From: Erinaceus europaeus
Taxonomy: Eukaryota > Chordata > Mammalia > Eulipotyphla > Erinaceidae
Direction of reading: 5' to 3'
Length of the DNA stretch: 64,000 nt
NCBI RefSeq assembly: GCF_950295315.1
Contig: NW_026647696.1
Coordinates: 1-64,000, forward strand
The notes below the pieces were generated by a model. It saw nothing but the letters and a program-made list of their open reading frames with translations, had not been told where the DNA came from and did no database searches. Each line of letters begins with the position of its first letter. Positions within the stretch are counted from its first letter, which is position 1. The translations under genes and the position numbers were made by a program. Positions 11,941 to 22,107 of the stretch are shown here, one piece after another.

Positions 11941-12273
11941 TATTTAAAATGTTACTACAGAGTCAGTGCAGTAGAGCTCAGAGGCACGCACAAAATCAAA
12001 GGAGAGAACCGTTCCTTGTATTTCCCTATAGACACTTGTGGCCTGGGGTAAGTTTTACAGAAATGGGTCATAAAAGTGGTGGTTCATGCTTCTAGAAAAC
12101 AATATTGAATGACCAGAAAGAAAAGTGACCCTAAGGAGGCTAAAAACATACAGGGAGAATTTGAAATGGTTTCTTTTTTTGATAACCTCACTGAGAAGAT
12201 AGAGGAACACTTGTTTTCAGGCATGAGGAACTTCTTAGTAGGCAGTAAACTGGAGCCACAAAGAAAAGATCAC

Positions 12274-12566
12274 CTGGGCAGGTGGTGGCACACCCAGTCG
12301 ACTGCACATGCTACCATGTGCAAACACCCAGGTTCAAGCCCCTGCTCCCACCTGCGGGGTTGGGGGGAACTTCATGAGGAGCGAAGCACTGCCGCAGGTG
12401 TCTTTCTCTCCTCTCTTCCTTCTATCTTCCCTTTACCTCTCAATGTCTCTCTGTCTCTAACTAAAGCAGAAAAAAAGAAAAGAAAAAAATAAAGGAAGGA
12501 AGGAAGGAAGGAAGGAAGAAAACAAATGGCCACAAGGAGAAGTGGATTTCACTGGTGGCTACTAGC
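12274..12566 (+). mobile_element. B-like SINE with (GGAA)n and remnant 3' module
   Basis: gggcaggtggtggcacaccc head; flanked by aaagaaaagatcac at 12,260-12,273 and 12,567-12,580, a 14-bp target-site duplication. Confidence 0.85.
12493..12519 (+). repeat. (GGAA)n tract
   Basis: Six units of ggaa inside the tail of the B-like SINE at 12,274-12,566. Confidence 0.9.
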
Positions 12567-12581
12567 AAAGAAAAGATCACT

Positions 12582-13335
12582 TGATCACCTACCCCAGCCC
12601 AGAAGTAGAATTTAGGGGAAAATAAATGAAGTAAGGAAATATCATCTGTGCAGTAGCTTCACTGATAAACACCTGAATGTATTTATTAAACAGAGGAACT
12701 GATAAAGAAAGTTAAATCTACTACCAGTTGCAATATTCATGTTCCTTTCTAAAAAGGTAGTAAAGATGGAAGAACAAAGTAATGTTCATTAACTTTATAA
12801 AAAGCTGTATTCCCTGTATTTTGCACAGGTCTAGTATGTTGTGGGCACTCAATAAACACAAGTTGAGTACATTAGTGTCTCAGTTCAACAGTTTATCTAC
12901 ATACACACACAAAAAAGTTTCATACTTTTGGATCAGTAAGGGGGAAAAGTTGGTATTCTGTCCACTTCATAGGCAGAATTCATACTAAGATCTTGACTTG
13001 TCTAGCTGCCTGGCTGAGACTATATGAAAGAGAATGCAACTCAGTAAGCTCTTCTGTAGCACAGACAGCCAAAGGCAGCTGTGCCTTAGAAGAAAAATCG
13101 GGGGAAGACAAGCACAGAAGGATAAAGGACACTGCCACAATTACCTTCTGTTCAGAACAACTTCAAACCTCAGGACCAAGACAGAATGGCTCAGGCCTAG
13201 CTATAGAAGAAGGAAAAAAAATTTTTTTTGAGTTCCATGTAAAAGATGATGAATGACACTCTTGCTGGGTCAATCTACCATCTGGGAACAATGGAAATGA
13301 AGATTTATATGAATTCTCTTAGAAAGTATCTAACT
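12582..13335. other. Unique intronic sequence
   Basis: An open frame at 12,993-13,256 shows no recognisable domain and no flanking splice pattern; treated as chance. Confidence 0.6.
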
Positions 13336-13336
13336 A

Positions 13337-13480
13337 TGGTCCAGGAGGTGGCGCAGTGGTAAAGCTTTGGACTCTCAAGTATGAGGTCCCGAGTTCGATC
13401 CCCAGCAGCACACGTGTCAGAGTGATGTCTGGTTCTTTCTCTCTCCTCCTTAATAAATAAATAAAATCTTTTTTTAAAAA
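13337..13480 (+). mobile_element. SINE family C
   Basis: tggtccaggaggtggcgcag to cttaataaataaataaaat. Confidence 0.9.
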
Positions 13481-13499
13481 AAGAATATATTAAAAAAAA

Positions 13500-13620
13500 T
13501 GTTGGACTCTCAAGCATGAAGTCCTGAGGTCAACACCCCAGTATCCCATGTGCCAGAGTGATACTTTGGTGTTCTCTCTCTCTCTCATCTGCCTTTCTCA
13601 TTAACAAACAAATAAATCTT
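13500..13620 (+). mobile_element. SINE family C, 5' truncated
   Basis: gttggactctcaagcatgaa to acaaataaatctt. Confidence 0.8.
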
Positions 13621-13623
13621 AGA

Positions 13624-13775
13624 GAGGTAGGGGTGGATAGTATAATGGTTATACAAAGTGACTTTCATGCCTAAGGTTCCAAGGTCCTGGGATCAATTCC
13701 CCACAACACCATAAGCCAAAGCTGATCAGTGCTCTGGTAAAATAAACAAATAAATAATAAATAAAAAGGGTTTAA
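13624..13775 (+). mobile_element. SINE family D
   Basis: gaggtaggggtggatagtat to agtgctctggtaaaataa. Confidence 0.85.
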
Positions 13776-13784
13776 AAAATAAAT

Positions 13785-14122
13785 CTGGGGGTTGGGCAAT
13801 AGCGCAGGGGGTTAGGCACCCGTGGCACAAAGCGCAAGGACCAGAGTAAGGATCCTGGTTCGAGCCGGCTCCCCACCTGCAGGGGAGTTGCTTCACAGGC
13901 AGTGAAGCAGGTCTGCAGCTGTCGATCTTTCTCTCCCCCCTCTGTCTTCCCCTCCTCTCTCCATTTCTCTCTGTCCTATCCAACAACCAACAACAAAAAT
14001 AATAACCACAACAAAGCTACAACAGCAAGGGCAACAAAGGGGGAAAAATGGAGGAGAAAAAATCCAGGAGCAGTGGATTCATGGTGCAGGCACTGAGCCC
14101 CAGCAATAACCCTGGAGGCTAA
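13785..14122 (+). mobile_element. SINE family A, long form
   Basis: 3' module 14,058-14,121. Confidence 0.9.
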
Positions 14123-14349
14123 ATAAATAAATCTGAGAGAGAGATTTCTGAAGAGAAATTTGAGTACTAAGGGACTGAAAGGAGTTAGTCAAGTGAGAAT
14201 AGAAGGAAAAGCATCCCAGGCATAGAGGACAGACCTTGTGAGGATTGCAGCATAGCCAAGAGTAGGTACTAATAGGAGATCAATGTGACTACTGTGTATC
14301 CATACAGGATTTGGCAAACAACTTTTGCAGACTGGTGTGGACTACCACA

Positions 14350-14455
14350 TCATTTTGTAAATATAACAAAGATAAGCCTTAAGAGAGATGTGTTTCACCC
14401 AAGGCCACAGATACAGAGAGGATCTAGAAACCCAGTATTCTATATTAACTGATAC
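14350..14455 (-). mobile_element. Possible MIR fragment
   Basis: ataagccttaagagagatgt, cacccaaggccacagata and gatctagaaacccagtattct parallel reverse-complemented MIR. Confidence 0.4.
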
Positions 14456-14692
14456 ATTAACTTTGAGAAGCGTCATGAACACCAAAAATCCTTTACTTCA
14501 CTGATAACTGTTTTTGATTTCCATCAGGAGTTCTACAAGTGGGGGTGGGGGTGGGGGCATGGGGTTGTTTTACACACATCACCATATATAAGGACCTAGG
14601 TTTAAGCCCGTGACCTCCACCTGCAAGGGGGTTGAGGGGGCAGGGAGGAGGGGTTCACAAGCAGTGAAACAGGTCTGCAGGTGTCAATCTTT

Positions 14693-14968
14693 TTTTAAAA
14701 ATATTTATTTATTCCTTTTTGTTGCCCTTGTTGTTTTATTGTTGTAGTTATTATTGTTGTTATTGATGCTATCGTTGTTGGATAGGACAGAGAGAAATGG
14801 AGAAAGGGGGAAAGGAAGATAGATACCTGCAGACCTGCTTCACTGCTTTTGAAGTGACTCCCCTACAGGTGGGGATCTGGGGGCTGGAACCTGGATCCTT
14901 AAGCCGGGCAATTGCGCTTTGCGCCATATGCGATTAACCTGCTGTGTTACCACCCAACTACCCCCCCC
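14693..14968 (-). mobile_element. SINE family A
   Basis: Inserted in the preceding element; body shortened (agaaagggggaaaggaagat). Confidence 0.9.
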
Positions 14969-14969
14969 C

Positions 14970-15063
14970 CTTTTTTTTTTTAAAAACAGCACTGCTCAGC
15001 TCTGGTGAGCCTCAGGTATGATAATCTCTTTTACATAACTAATATGCTATCTACCCCCTCCTG
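14970..15063 (-). mobile_element. SINE family D, internally deleted
   Basis: cactgctcagctctggtgagc joins directly to cctcaggtatgataatctc, losing the B box segment. Confidence 0.75.
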
Positions 15064-15137
15064 AGGTGTTTATCTATCCCCCCCCCCCATTTCTCTCTGT
15101 CTTATCCAATAAAGTAGAAAGAGAGACTGTTCTAAAA

Positions 15138-15322
15138 GTTGGCTGGGGAGATAACACAACAGTTATACAAAAGACTTTCACACCTGAAGTACCAATGGTC
15201 TCAGGTTCAATCCCTAACACCACTATAATAAACCAGAGCTAAGCAGTGTTTTGGCATATCTGTCTGTCTGTCTGTCTCTCCCTATCTCTCTCTCATGAAA
15301 GTAAAATAAAATTTAAAAAAAG
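15138..15322 (+). mobile_element. SINE family D, CT-tailed variant
   Basis: ggctggggagataacacaac, then (TCTG)5 and ctctctctcatgaaagta. Confidence 0.8.
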
Positions 15323-15766
15323 TTCTAAAAGCACCTTGAAAACACAAGCAACAGTATCTTATCAACTCCAGGCATTCAGCCAATTGTGCACTGATATTCT
15401 TACCTTTCTAACTCAAGACAATGGAGCAAAAAACTGCTTGGGCCTCACTCAAAAGTTACAAAAGTTTCTCTTCTCACAGCAATGAAGAGAGGGATGTCCT
15501 GGAAAAACCCATAGTCTGTTTCTAGAGTTGAGAAAGAACCACCATCACAAAAGACTAGAAACAAAGTTGCTCTCAATTAACAGTTCAAAAAAAACCTAAT
15601 TATTTAACTGAAAGACTTAATCAGGAAATTGGTGGTTCTCTGTGAGGGTGGTCCCTCCTTCCCCTACCAAGAACATTTAGAAATGTGTGAGGGGTTCACT
15701 GGGCAGGTCCACGTATGTTCAAAGTCTTACAAAAGGGCAAGATTGTGGTATAAACAATGTACTATT
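15323..15766. other. Unique intronic sequence
   Basis: Nothing recognised. Confidence 0.6.
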
Positions 15767-15895
15767 TAGTAGCCCAGGAAGTGGCACAGTAAATAAAACA
15801 CTGAATTTGGAAACATGAGGTCTTGAGTGGGGTCACTGGAATTTCATGAACCAGATTGCTGATTTGGTTCTTTCTCATTAATAAATAAATTTTAA
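15767..15895 (+). mobile_element. SINE family C
   Basis: tagcccaggaagtggcacag to ttctcattaataaataaat. Confidence 0.8.
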
Positions 15896-15956
15896 AAAGA
15901 AGGTACTGCCTAAAACATTAATAACAGTCCTTACATACACTTTAGATTTCCTTTCC

Positions 15957-16085
15957 TCGAGGCAGGGAGAAGTACAGCATCAGTGCACAGGATTTGCATG
16001 CAAGAAGTCTAAGATTCAGTCCTAAAATCACCCACAGCCAGAGTTAATAGGCAGTGCTCTGGGAAACAAACAAACAAACAAAACT
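15957..16085 (+). mobile_element. Old D-like SINE
   Basis: agaagtacagcatcagtgca ... gattcagtcctaaaatc ... gcagtgctctggg. Confidence 0.5.
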
Positions 16086-16089
16086 AAGA

Positions 16090-16787
16090 ATGAAAGAGGG
16101 AAACAAAAAAACTTTCTCAAAAGGATTAATTAGATATAATGGTTCTTCCTTCTTTTTTCTAACTTCATTACCACTTTGTAGAAATGTTGATTTATAGGAT
16201 TGTTGCTGTCACAGGGGTACATTTCCCCAAGATAGGAATCAGTACATCTCCAATGTCTTTTATGTCCTAAGGTGAGTAAACCTCTTCACCCTCATCACAA
16301 CTAGATTAGAAAGAAAAATTACACTAAGGTTTCACAGTTGAGAAGCCAAGAATTTTCGAAACCAAGTATAAGCTCAGTGTGCTTGTAAAGGAGAGCCTGA
16401 TAATGGAGTGAGGACAAAGAAGCTTCTAGTAAGAAACAGATTAAGAAATTTTAGCAAGGTTACTCCTTTCCCAGACATGCTTTCTAAAGATTACATTTGT
16501 TTTGCAACATGCAAATCTGGATTTTAGAGAACCTTCTATAATGCTTTTGCGTTTCAAATGAAATACTAATGATAGTTATTTTAAAAAGTTAACCACATCA
16601 TTTTACAGCTACAGCTGACTCTTTCTGAACTAATTTTTATGGGAAAGATTTTTAATTTCAAGATAGTTAAGCAGGACTAAATGTCTAAAAGTGACAAAGT
16701 CATGTATACCTTGTGTCTCATTCAAGGTAGTTGCATGTGGCTTAGAGATGCTCCAAAATCTAATTTGTCCAAAGATTAAAACACCAT
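16090..16787. other. Unique intronic sequence
   Basis: Nothing recognised. Confidence 0.6.
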
Positions 16788-17330
16788 CCTGGGAGTCGCA
16801 AAGGACGTAAGGATCCCAGTTTGAGTCCCCGGCTCCCCACCAATAGTAGGGTCACTTCAAAAGCTGTGAACAGGTCTGCAGGTGTTTATCTTTCTCTCCC
16901 CCTCTCTGTCTTCCCCACCTCTCTCCATTTCTCTCTGTTCTATCCAACAATGACAACAATAATAACTGCAACAACAGGGGGTCAGGTGGTAGCACAGCGG
17001 GCATAAGGATCCTGATTCAAGGGGGTCAAGTAGTAACACAAGGACCAACATAAGGATCCCAATTCAAGCCCCTGGCTCCCCACCTGCAGGGGAGTTTCAT
17101 GGGCGGTGAAGCAGGTCTGCAGGTGTCTTTCTCTCCCCCCCTCTGTCTTCCCTTCCTCTCTCCATTTCTCTCTGTCCTATCCAACGGCAGCAACAACAAC
17201 AATAATAGCTACAACAATAAAACAAGGGCAACAAAAGGGAATAAATAAATATAAAAAATTAAATAATAAAAATAACTGCAACAATAAAACAACAAGGGCA
17301 ACAAAAGGGAATAAATAAATAAATATTTTT
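16788..17330 (+). mobile_element. Tandem array of family A SINE pieces
   Basis: Head-to-tail: 16,788-16,976 (tail cut), 16,977-17,021 (head only), 17,022-17,262 (nearly complete), then an extra tail copy 17,264-17,330 beginning aaaaataactgcaacaataa. Confidence 0.8.
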
Positions 17331-17334
17331 TAAA

Positions 17335-18229
17335 AACCACCATCCTATCAATGCAAAAGTCACTTCCAAGTGTTACACTACGTTAGAAATGGGGGGCCTA
17401 TTTCCAGAAATTATGAGTTCTAAAAATCTAACCTATTTCACAATGTGAAATAGCTAAAGCACTGACCTAAAAGATAAACCCTCCCCAAACAATCTTTCTT
17501 CTATACTATAACTTAATTTTTTCCAGACTTTGACTACATTAATTTCTCCACTGCAACTTGCCAATTAGCAAACAAAAGCCCCACACCCCATTTGACCAAT
17601 TTTCCAGAAGCCTAACCTGGCTTCTCAGATTATCTGAGCAAACAGACCTGTTTTCCTCTAGAAGCTCCTGCTAATCAGAGCCTGGGAAATTCACACCCAG
17701 CTTTTTCACTGGCCTGTCACCAGAAGTTCAAAAAAATAAATTCACCCCAGAGTCTTAGGACAGTCCTCTTCCCATCAGGATCCCAGTTTTGCAATAAAAA
17801 TCCCACTTCTGTTACAAAAAGATGGAACAGATTACTAAAAGGCCAATAATTTAGCATGGAGGGGAAGAAGAAAAAAGGAAAAAGAAAAAAAGATGGAGGT
17901 ATGTGATTGTCAGAGAGCCAAGCCTACTTTGTGTAAGCAGCAAGGCCACCAAAGCCCTGGTCCTGCAAAGCCTCCCAGGGAGGATCTCTGGCCTGGTGGA
18001 GCCCTCCATTTACTGGGCCACACCTGTCTGTGCCAGCGGCCAGCTGGCTGCTTCATTTTCAACGACTCAAACTGATCTCCAGCAGTGTGGCACAATTGAG
18101 CATCCCCCTCTCCCAGCAAGCGTGAGAGCCCTCACCCAAACACCACTTGCCCCCCAATTGTATTTCTTTTCACACTCTTTGGGAAACACCCTTTGGTCAA
18201 ATTGAATCCTCTCTCTCTGCTAACGCTTA
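17335..18229. other. Unique sequence flanking the ZNRF1 island
   Basis: Repeat-free, moderate GC. Open frames here have no family signature; likely promoter-proximal intron with possible regulatory content. Confidence 0.55.
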
Positions 18230-18575
18230 AGCGAGACAATGCTGCAGCTGCAGCTGCCGAAAGGACGACGCAGCCATCAGCCAGACACGACTTCTCCTCT
18301 GAGGAAGGTGATGATGCCAAGAAATGAGACTTTCATCGGCAGCTTCCACTCTGCCCATCCACAAGTGAGCAGACGCTCGAGCCCCCGAGCGCGGGGCTCC
18401 ACGGCCTCGCAGGACGCCCCTCGGATACCAGGAGGGGCGGTCTATTCATTCATCCCTGGGCTTCGGGAACCGACAGCTAGGCAGACAGACCCATCGATCC
18501 AGGTCATGCAAACCACCTCCGAAGCTCCGCCGGCGCCGCCAGGCGCTCCCTCCCTGCTCGCCCCCCCCGCCCCCC

Positions 18576-18576
<1 letters not shown>

Positions 18577-18614
<38 letters not shown>
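18577..18614 (-). repeat. (AC)19 microsatellite, read as (UG)19 in ZNRF1 pre-mRNA
   Basis: Thirty-eight bases of perfect dinucleotide repeat. In the direction of ZNRF1 transcription it begins 34 bases inside intron 1, so the nascent RNA carries a uninterrupted UG tract next to the 5' splice site. UG repeats are established binding sites for TDP-43 and CELF proteins. Confidence 0.97.
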
Positions 18615-18615
<1 letters not shown>

Positions 18616-18648
18616 AGGTCCCCGAGGCCTCGCCACCCGCCGACTCAC

Positions 18649-19072
18649 CACTGTGCGAGCTGAACCACCTGGGTGCGATGTGCAGAGGTAGAGCATCCGC
18701 CAGCGAGGCTCGGGAGCCCAGGTACAGCATCCCGTCTCTATGGTGACCGCCGCCCGTCTCCTGGTAACCATTGCCATGGGCATAGGTGGAGTCGGACGCC
18801 GACCCTCCGCCGCCGGGCGCCCTCTCCGAGTCGCTGGTCCCCCGGGAGGCCGAGGTGTAGAGACCGAAGGGCACCCCTCCGGCAGTGCTGGGGTCCATGC
18901 CCATGCCAGCCACCGAGCTGACCGAGCGGCTGCGCAGCCCCATGGCCCCGCCGCCCGCCCGGTAGTGGCCGAAGTGGGGCGCCCCTCCCGGCGGGGGCAC
19001 GGCGCTGTCATCGGTGGAGACCCCTGGGAAGGCGCCCCGGGAGCGGGCCGCCGTGCTCTGCTTGCCCCCCAT
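18649..19072 (-). CDS. ZNRF1: ZNRF1 coding exon 1 (N-terminal 141 codons plus one base)
   Basis: ZNRF1 is a zinc/RING-finger E3 ubiquitin ligase that is N-myristoylated and acts on endosomal, lysosomal and plasma membranes; reported roles include AKT turnover in axon degeneration. The exon encodes the N-terminal region: MGGKQS at residues 1-6 is a myristoylation signal with Gly2, followed by a Gly/Ser-rich stretch containing GAPHFGHYR (about 30-38), LRSRSVSSVAGMGMD (about 46-60), GNGYQETGGGHHRDG (about 100-114) and the end LHIAPRWFSSHSG. The start is the ATG whose first base is 19,072; no other start gives the myristoylation signal. The exon ends at a consensus donor, AGTG|GTGAGT, with the intron beginning at 18,648, in phase 1. 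In the human protein as I recall it, the next residues begin the zinc finger (FKCPIC), and the RING lies further on; both are outside this window to the left. Identification is by recognition of the protein and is firm. Confidence 0.97.
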
Positions 19073-19758
19073 GCTCGCCCGGGTCCCGGTGGGGCGGGAA
19101 CCTGGAGGCCGAGACCCTCCCCCACTTCTCAGCAGCGGGGGGAAGGTTGGGCGAGCATAAAGGGGGGGGGAGAAAGAGTCCAAAAAGGAGTCGGAATGGA
19201 GAAAAAGGGGGAAAAAAATCCAAAGGGGAAAAAAAGGAGAGAGAAAGAAAGAAAAGGCAAGAAACCCCGCGGGGCGGAAGCGGTAGGCGGGCGGGGATCC
19301 CAAACTAAGAATCGAAAATGACCCAAGCCAAACGCATGTTTCTCCTCAAGGTCCACAGAGGCGCAGTCCGGCGCGGACTCGGCGCGCCACAGGCCGCCCC
19401 CGGGCTCCCGAAAGCCGGGGAGCCGCAGGGAAGGGGGAGGCGGCGGCGGCGAGCGCAGGGAGGCGCCGGAGGAGGCCGCCCGGCCGGCAGGAGGCGGAGG
19501 AGGAGGGCTAGGGGCGACCGGCGCCGGGTGCGTCCCCAGCCTCAAGACGCGGCGACCACGAACGGCGGCCCGGAGCCCTCCAGGCCTCGGGCGGGCTGCG
19601 GCGCTGGGCAGCCAGGCGGAGCTCGCTGAGCCACGATCGCGTCGCGTCGCGCTCTCGCTCCAGCCGCCGCCAGCCACGCCAGCCGCGCAGCCCCGTTCCG
19701 TCCCGGGCAGCGCTCTCCGGCGCTGCTCGCCGCCGTGGAAACAATGGAGGGCGGCAGA

Positions 19759-19768
19759 GCGCAGGCGC
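19759..19768. promoter_or_regulatory. NRF1-like motif in ZNRF1 promoter
   Basis: GCGCAGGCGC, one base from the palindromic GCGCATGCGC consensus bound by NRF1, inside the CpG island about 690 bp upstream of the ZNRF1 start codon. Match by eye only. Confidence 0.4.
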
Positions 19769-19872
19769 CGCCCGCGCCCCCTCCCTCGCCTGCCCCCGCC
19801 CCCTCCCCCCCGCCGGGTTAACCCCTTCGCGGTCCCTGCGGCGCCCCGGCTACTGACGCCTAGAGGTTCTCA

Positions 19873-20339
19873 CCCACCTCCCAGCCCAGGCCTGCTGGTA
19901 ACTTGAGTGGTCGAAACCACAGAGCAAGACGTCTTTTCAAAGCAAGCCCTCTTTAAGTGCTCTAGAGTGGCTAATTATTCAAAATTGGGGGGGGGGAGAC
20001 CACTTATGAGATGTATGTATGTGGGGGTGGGAAGGAAACACCAGCAAAAAAAAAAAAAAATTTTTTTGATTTACCCGAGACGCCTACCTGGCTCTGAGGG
20101 TCGTTGGCCAAGCTCCCCTCCCGGCACAATTTTGCCCTCACAGCACCCTCTGGTGGACGTGCTGTTTGGAGGCTCCCCATCCCAGGATTCCTACGAAATT
20201 TAGGCATTTTTCAGGCTTTTTAGCCTTTGTGAGGGCAAACTAAGCGGTTATGACTTTGAACTTTGCTGACAGTGGATCAAAACTTCTGTTTAGGGCTTAA
20301 TTTAAGTAGGTGAACAGCTAAAATGCAATACTAAAGTCA
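19873..20339. other. Unique upstream flank of ZNRF1
   Basis: A G-run at 19,987-19,997 and A/T-run at 20,046-20,067; no gene. Confidence 0.6.
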
Positions 20340-20680
20340 TTAAGGACTGGGTGGTGGTGTACATACACATTACCATGCTTATGATTGGGCCCTCCTCAAT
20401 CGCTATCGAACAGGCCATGGCCGGTGAGCCGCTATGTTCCATCGCTGGGGAGCCAGAGACGACCAGAACTGCCCCTGCGGCTACAGACAGGCTATGACCC
20501 ACATAGTCAACGACTGCCACCTCTCCAGATTCAAAGGAGGTCTCGAAACTTTACATCAGGCTCAACCTGATGCTGTTGACTGGCTACTGAAGAAGGGCAA
20601 ACGCTAGAAGAAGAACCATGCTTAAGGACCCGGGTTCAAGTCCCAGGTCCCAGGTCACCGCGTGTGGTGGACATGGATGA
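20340..20680 (+). mobile_element. SINE family B, split by the retrotransposon fragment
   Basis: Head ggactgggtggtggtgtaca (20,345-20,381) and continuation aaggacccgggttcaagtcc (20,622-20,665); the body downstream is lost. Confidence 0.7.
20382..20614 (+). mobile_element. C-terminal fragment of a non-L1 non-LTR retrotransposon (jockey/RTE-like), inserted in a family B SINE
   Basis: A 233-bp insertion splits a family B SINE and is flanked by a perfect 10-bp duplication, accatgctta (20,372-20,381 and 20,615-20,624). Frame 20,383-20,607 reads as the extreme C-terminus of a reverse-transcriptase polyprotein: LLNRYRTGHGR, then FHRWG, a Cys/His motif C-x1-C-x7-H-x4-C (NCPCG...THIVNDC), SRFKGGLETLHQ and DAVDWLL, ending at TAG. 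One in-frame TGA at 20,425 breaks it. After the stop is a short (GAA)n tail, the 3' end expected of a 5'-truncated retrotransposon copy. L1 ORF2 ends quite differently, so this is another clade. The clade assignment is from recalled family motifs, not a search. Confidence 0.75.
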
Positions 20681-20714
20681 ACAGAAAACAGTTCCACTGT
20701 TCAGGAAACTTCCT

Positions 20715-20935
20715 TTTTTTTTTGCCTTCGATTCCACCGCTTCTGGTGGCCATTTTTTCTTTTTTTTTTTTTTTTCCCCATTTTATTTGGTAGGACGAGA
20801 GAGAGAGAGACCTGCAGACCTGCTTCACTGCCTATGAAGCATCCCCACTACAGGTGAGGAGCGTGGGCTCAAACCCAGATCCTTGCACATAGTATTAAGT
20901 GTACTTCATCAGGTGTATCACCAACATCCCTGCTT
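20715..20935 (-). mobile_element. SINE family A2
   Basis: Module gattccaccgcttctggtgg, body gacctgcagacctgcttcac, head tgtatcaccaacatccctg. Confidence 0.75.
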
Positions 20936-21061
20936 CCTCTTTTGCAAGACGCTTCCAAATGGTGGTCACAGGCTCAAAGCCCAGTATTTGGGCAAGGTAC
21001 AGTGTCCACTCTCCTAGTGAGTTATCTTCTGCCTTCTAGGAAAATAAAGTAATTGAAAAAT

Positions 21062-21215
21062 GTAGTCTTGGAGGTGGCGCAATGGATAAAGCATTGGACT
21101 CTCAAGCATGAGGTCATGAGTTCAATCCCTGGCAGCACATGTACCAGAGTGATGTCTGGTGCTTTATCTCTTCCTATCCCTCTCATTGATAAATAAATAA
21201 AACAATTTTTAAAAA
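21062..21215 (+). mobile_element. SINE family C
   Basis: gtcttggaggtggcgcaatg to tcattgataaataaataaa. Confidence 0.9.
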
Positions 21216-21560
21216 AGTAATTGAAAAATAAGGATGCTAGCTGAGAGTTCCGATTCCTGCACAATCAAGAATGCATCACTTGTAAACATTATGTTTTGCT
21301 CTCTTAACAGGAAGTTATGTTGCTTCCCTACCACAGCAGAAGGAAGAGAGAAGTTCCTTCAACCAGCAGCCTCTCCAAAGGATTTATTTATAAGGGGATG
21401 CTGTCCATTGATTTAGGATATAAAACTACACCCACCAAGTGTTTTGTGTTTTGTTTCTGAATAAACCCACTTTACTGGTTAAATAACGAATGACTTTTTG
21501 TGTGAAGTCATCATATTCAAATAAATAATGTGAAAAAATACAGTAAGAAAAGTTACTCTG
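21216..21560. other. Unique intergenic sequence
   Basis: Nothing recognised. Confidence 0.6.
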
Positions 21561-21562
21561 AG

Positions 21563-21690
21563 AGCAGAGGTAGATAGCATAATAGTTATGCAAAGAGACT
21601 TTCTTGCCTGAGGCTCCAAAGTCCTAAATTCAATCCCCTGCACCACCATAAACCAGAGCTGAGCAGTGCTGTGGTAAAAGAAGAAGAAGA
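21563..21690 (+). mobile_element. SINE family D
   Basis: cagaggtagatagcataata to gtgctgtggtaaaagaag. Confidence 0.9.
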
Positions 21691-21792
21691 AATAAAAGAA
21701 AAGTTACATTGAATTCAGTTTCAAAGAAGCCAAACCATAGTAATAGAAGAGGAACAACTGCAGTTCAGTACTGTGCAAAAATAAAGGACACA

Positions 21793-21920
21793 CTAGGGAT
21801 GGGGGAGTTATGCAAAAAGACTCACAGGCCTAAGGCTCCAAAGTCCAGGGTTCAAACTTCTGACCTCCATAAACCAGAGCTGAGCAATAATCTGGTAAAT
21901 AAATAAATAAATAAATAACA
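21793..21920 (+). mobile_element. SINE family D
   Basis: agggatgggggagttatgca; head shortened. Confidence 0.8.
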
Positions 21921-21939
21921 CTGCATCAATGAGAAAATA

Positions 21940-22070
21940 GGGGATGGAGTATAGCATAACTTTATGCAAAGAGATTTTCATGCCAGAAGCTGTCAAGCCC
22001 CAGGTTCAGTCCCCCACACCACCATAGGCCAGAGCTGAGAAGTGATCTGGTAAAAATAAATACATAATAG
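21940..22070 (+). mobile_element. SINE family D
   Basis: ggggatggagtatagcataa to gtgatctggtaaaaataaa. Confidence 0.85.
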
Positions 22071-22107
22071 CTATGTTAAAAAAAAAAAAAAAAAAAAAAA
22101 GCAAGCG

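Larger units (their letters stand above)
14535..15125 (+). mobile_element. Old B-like SINE split by A and D
   Basis: Left part 14,535-14,692 (aagcccgtgacctccacctg, gcagtgaaacaggtctgc) and right part 15,066-15,125 (ggtgtttatctatcccc, tccaataaagtagaaag). Confidence 0.55.
1..18648 (-). other. ZNRF1: ZNRF1 intron 1, promoter-proximal part
   Basis: All sequence left of the donor at 18,648 should be intron 1 of ZNRF1, because no sequence encoding the zinc finger or RING domain appears on the minus strand. It consists of SINEs, L1 3'-UTR pieces and several unique stretches listed separately. The intron acceptor is not in the window. Confidence 0.85.
18230..19870 (-). promoter_or_regulatory. ZNRF1: ZNRF1 CpG island, promoter and 5' UTR
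   Basis: Sharp rise in GC and CpG density relative to AT-rich flanks, free of SINEs, centred on ZNRF1 exon 1. The stretch upstream of the start codon (19,073-19,870) holds purine-rich runs at 19,140-19,260, GGC-rich repeats near 19,438-19,505 and very C-rich sequence near 19,770-19,815. I see no TATA box; a dispersed CpG-island promoter is the likely type. The transcription start cannot be placed from sequence alone. Confidence 0.85.

Noticed and set aside
12993..13256. 87-codon frame in unique sequence
   Set aside because: No recognisable domain, no splice or promoter context, and length is within chance for this much DNA.
16788..17330. CRISPR-like direct repeats
   Set aside because: Repeated units are SINE pieces in mammalian DNA, without uniform spacers.
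18239..19677. Several long GC-rich frames on both strands around ZNRF1
   Set aside because: High GC lowers stop-codon frequency; only the 18,649-19,072 minus frame encodes a recognised protein with a splice donor.
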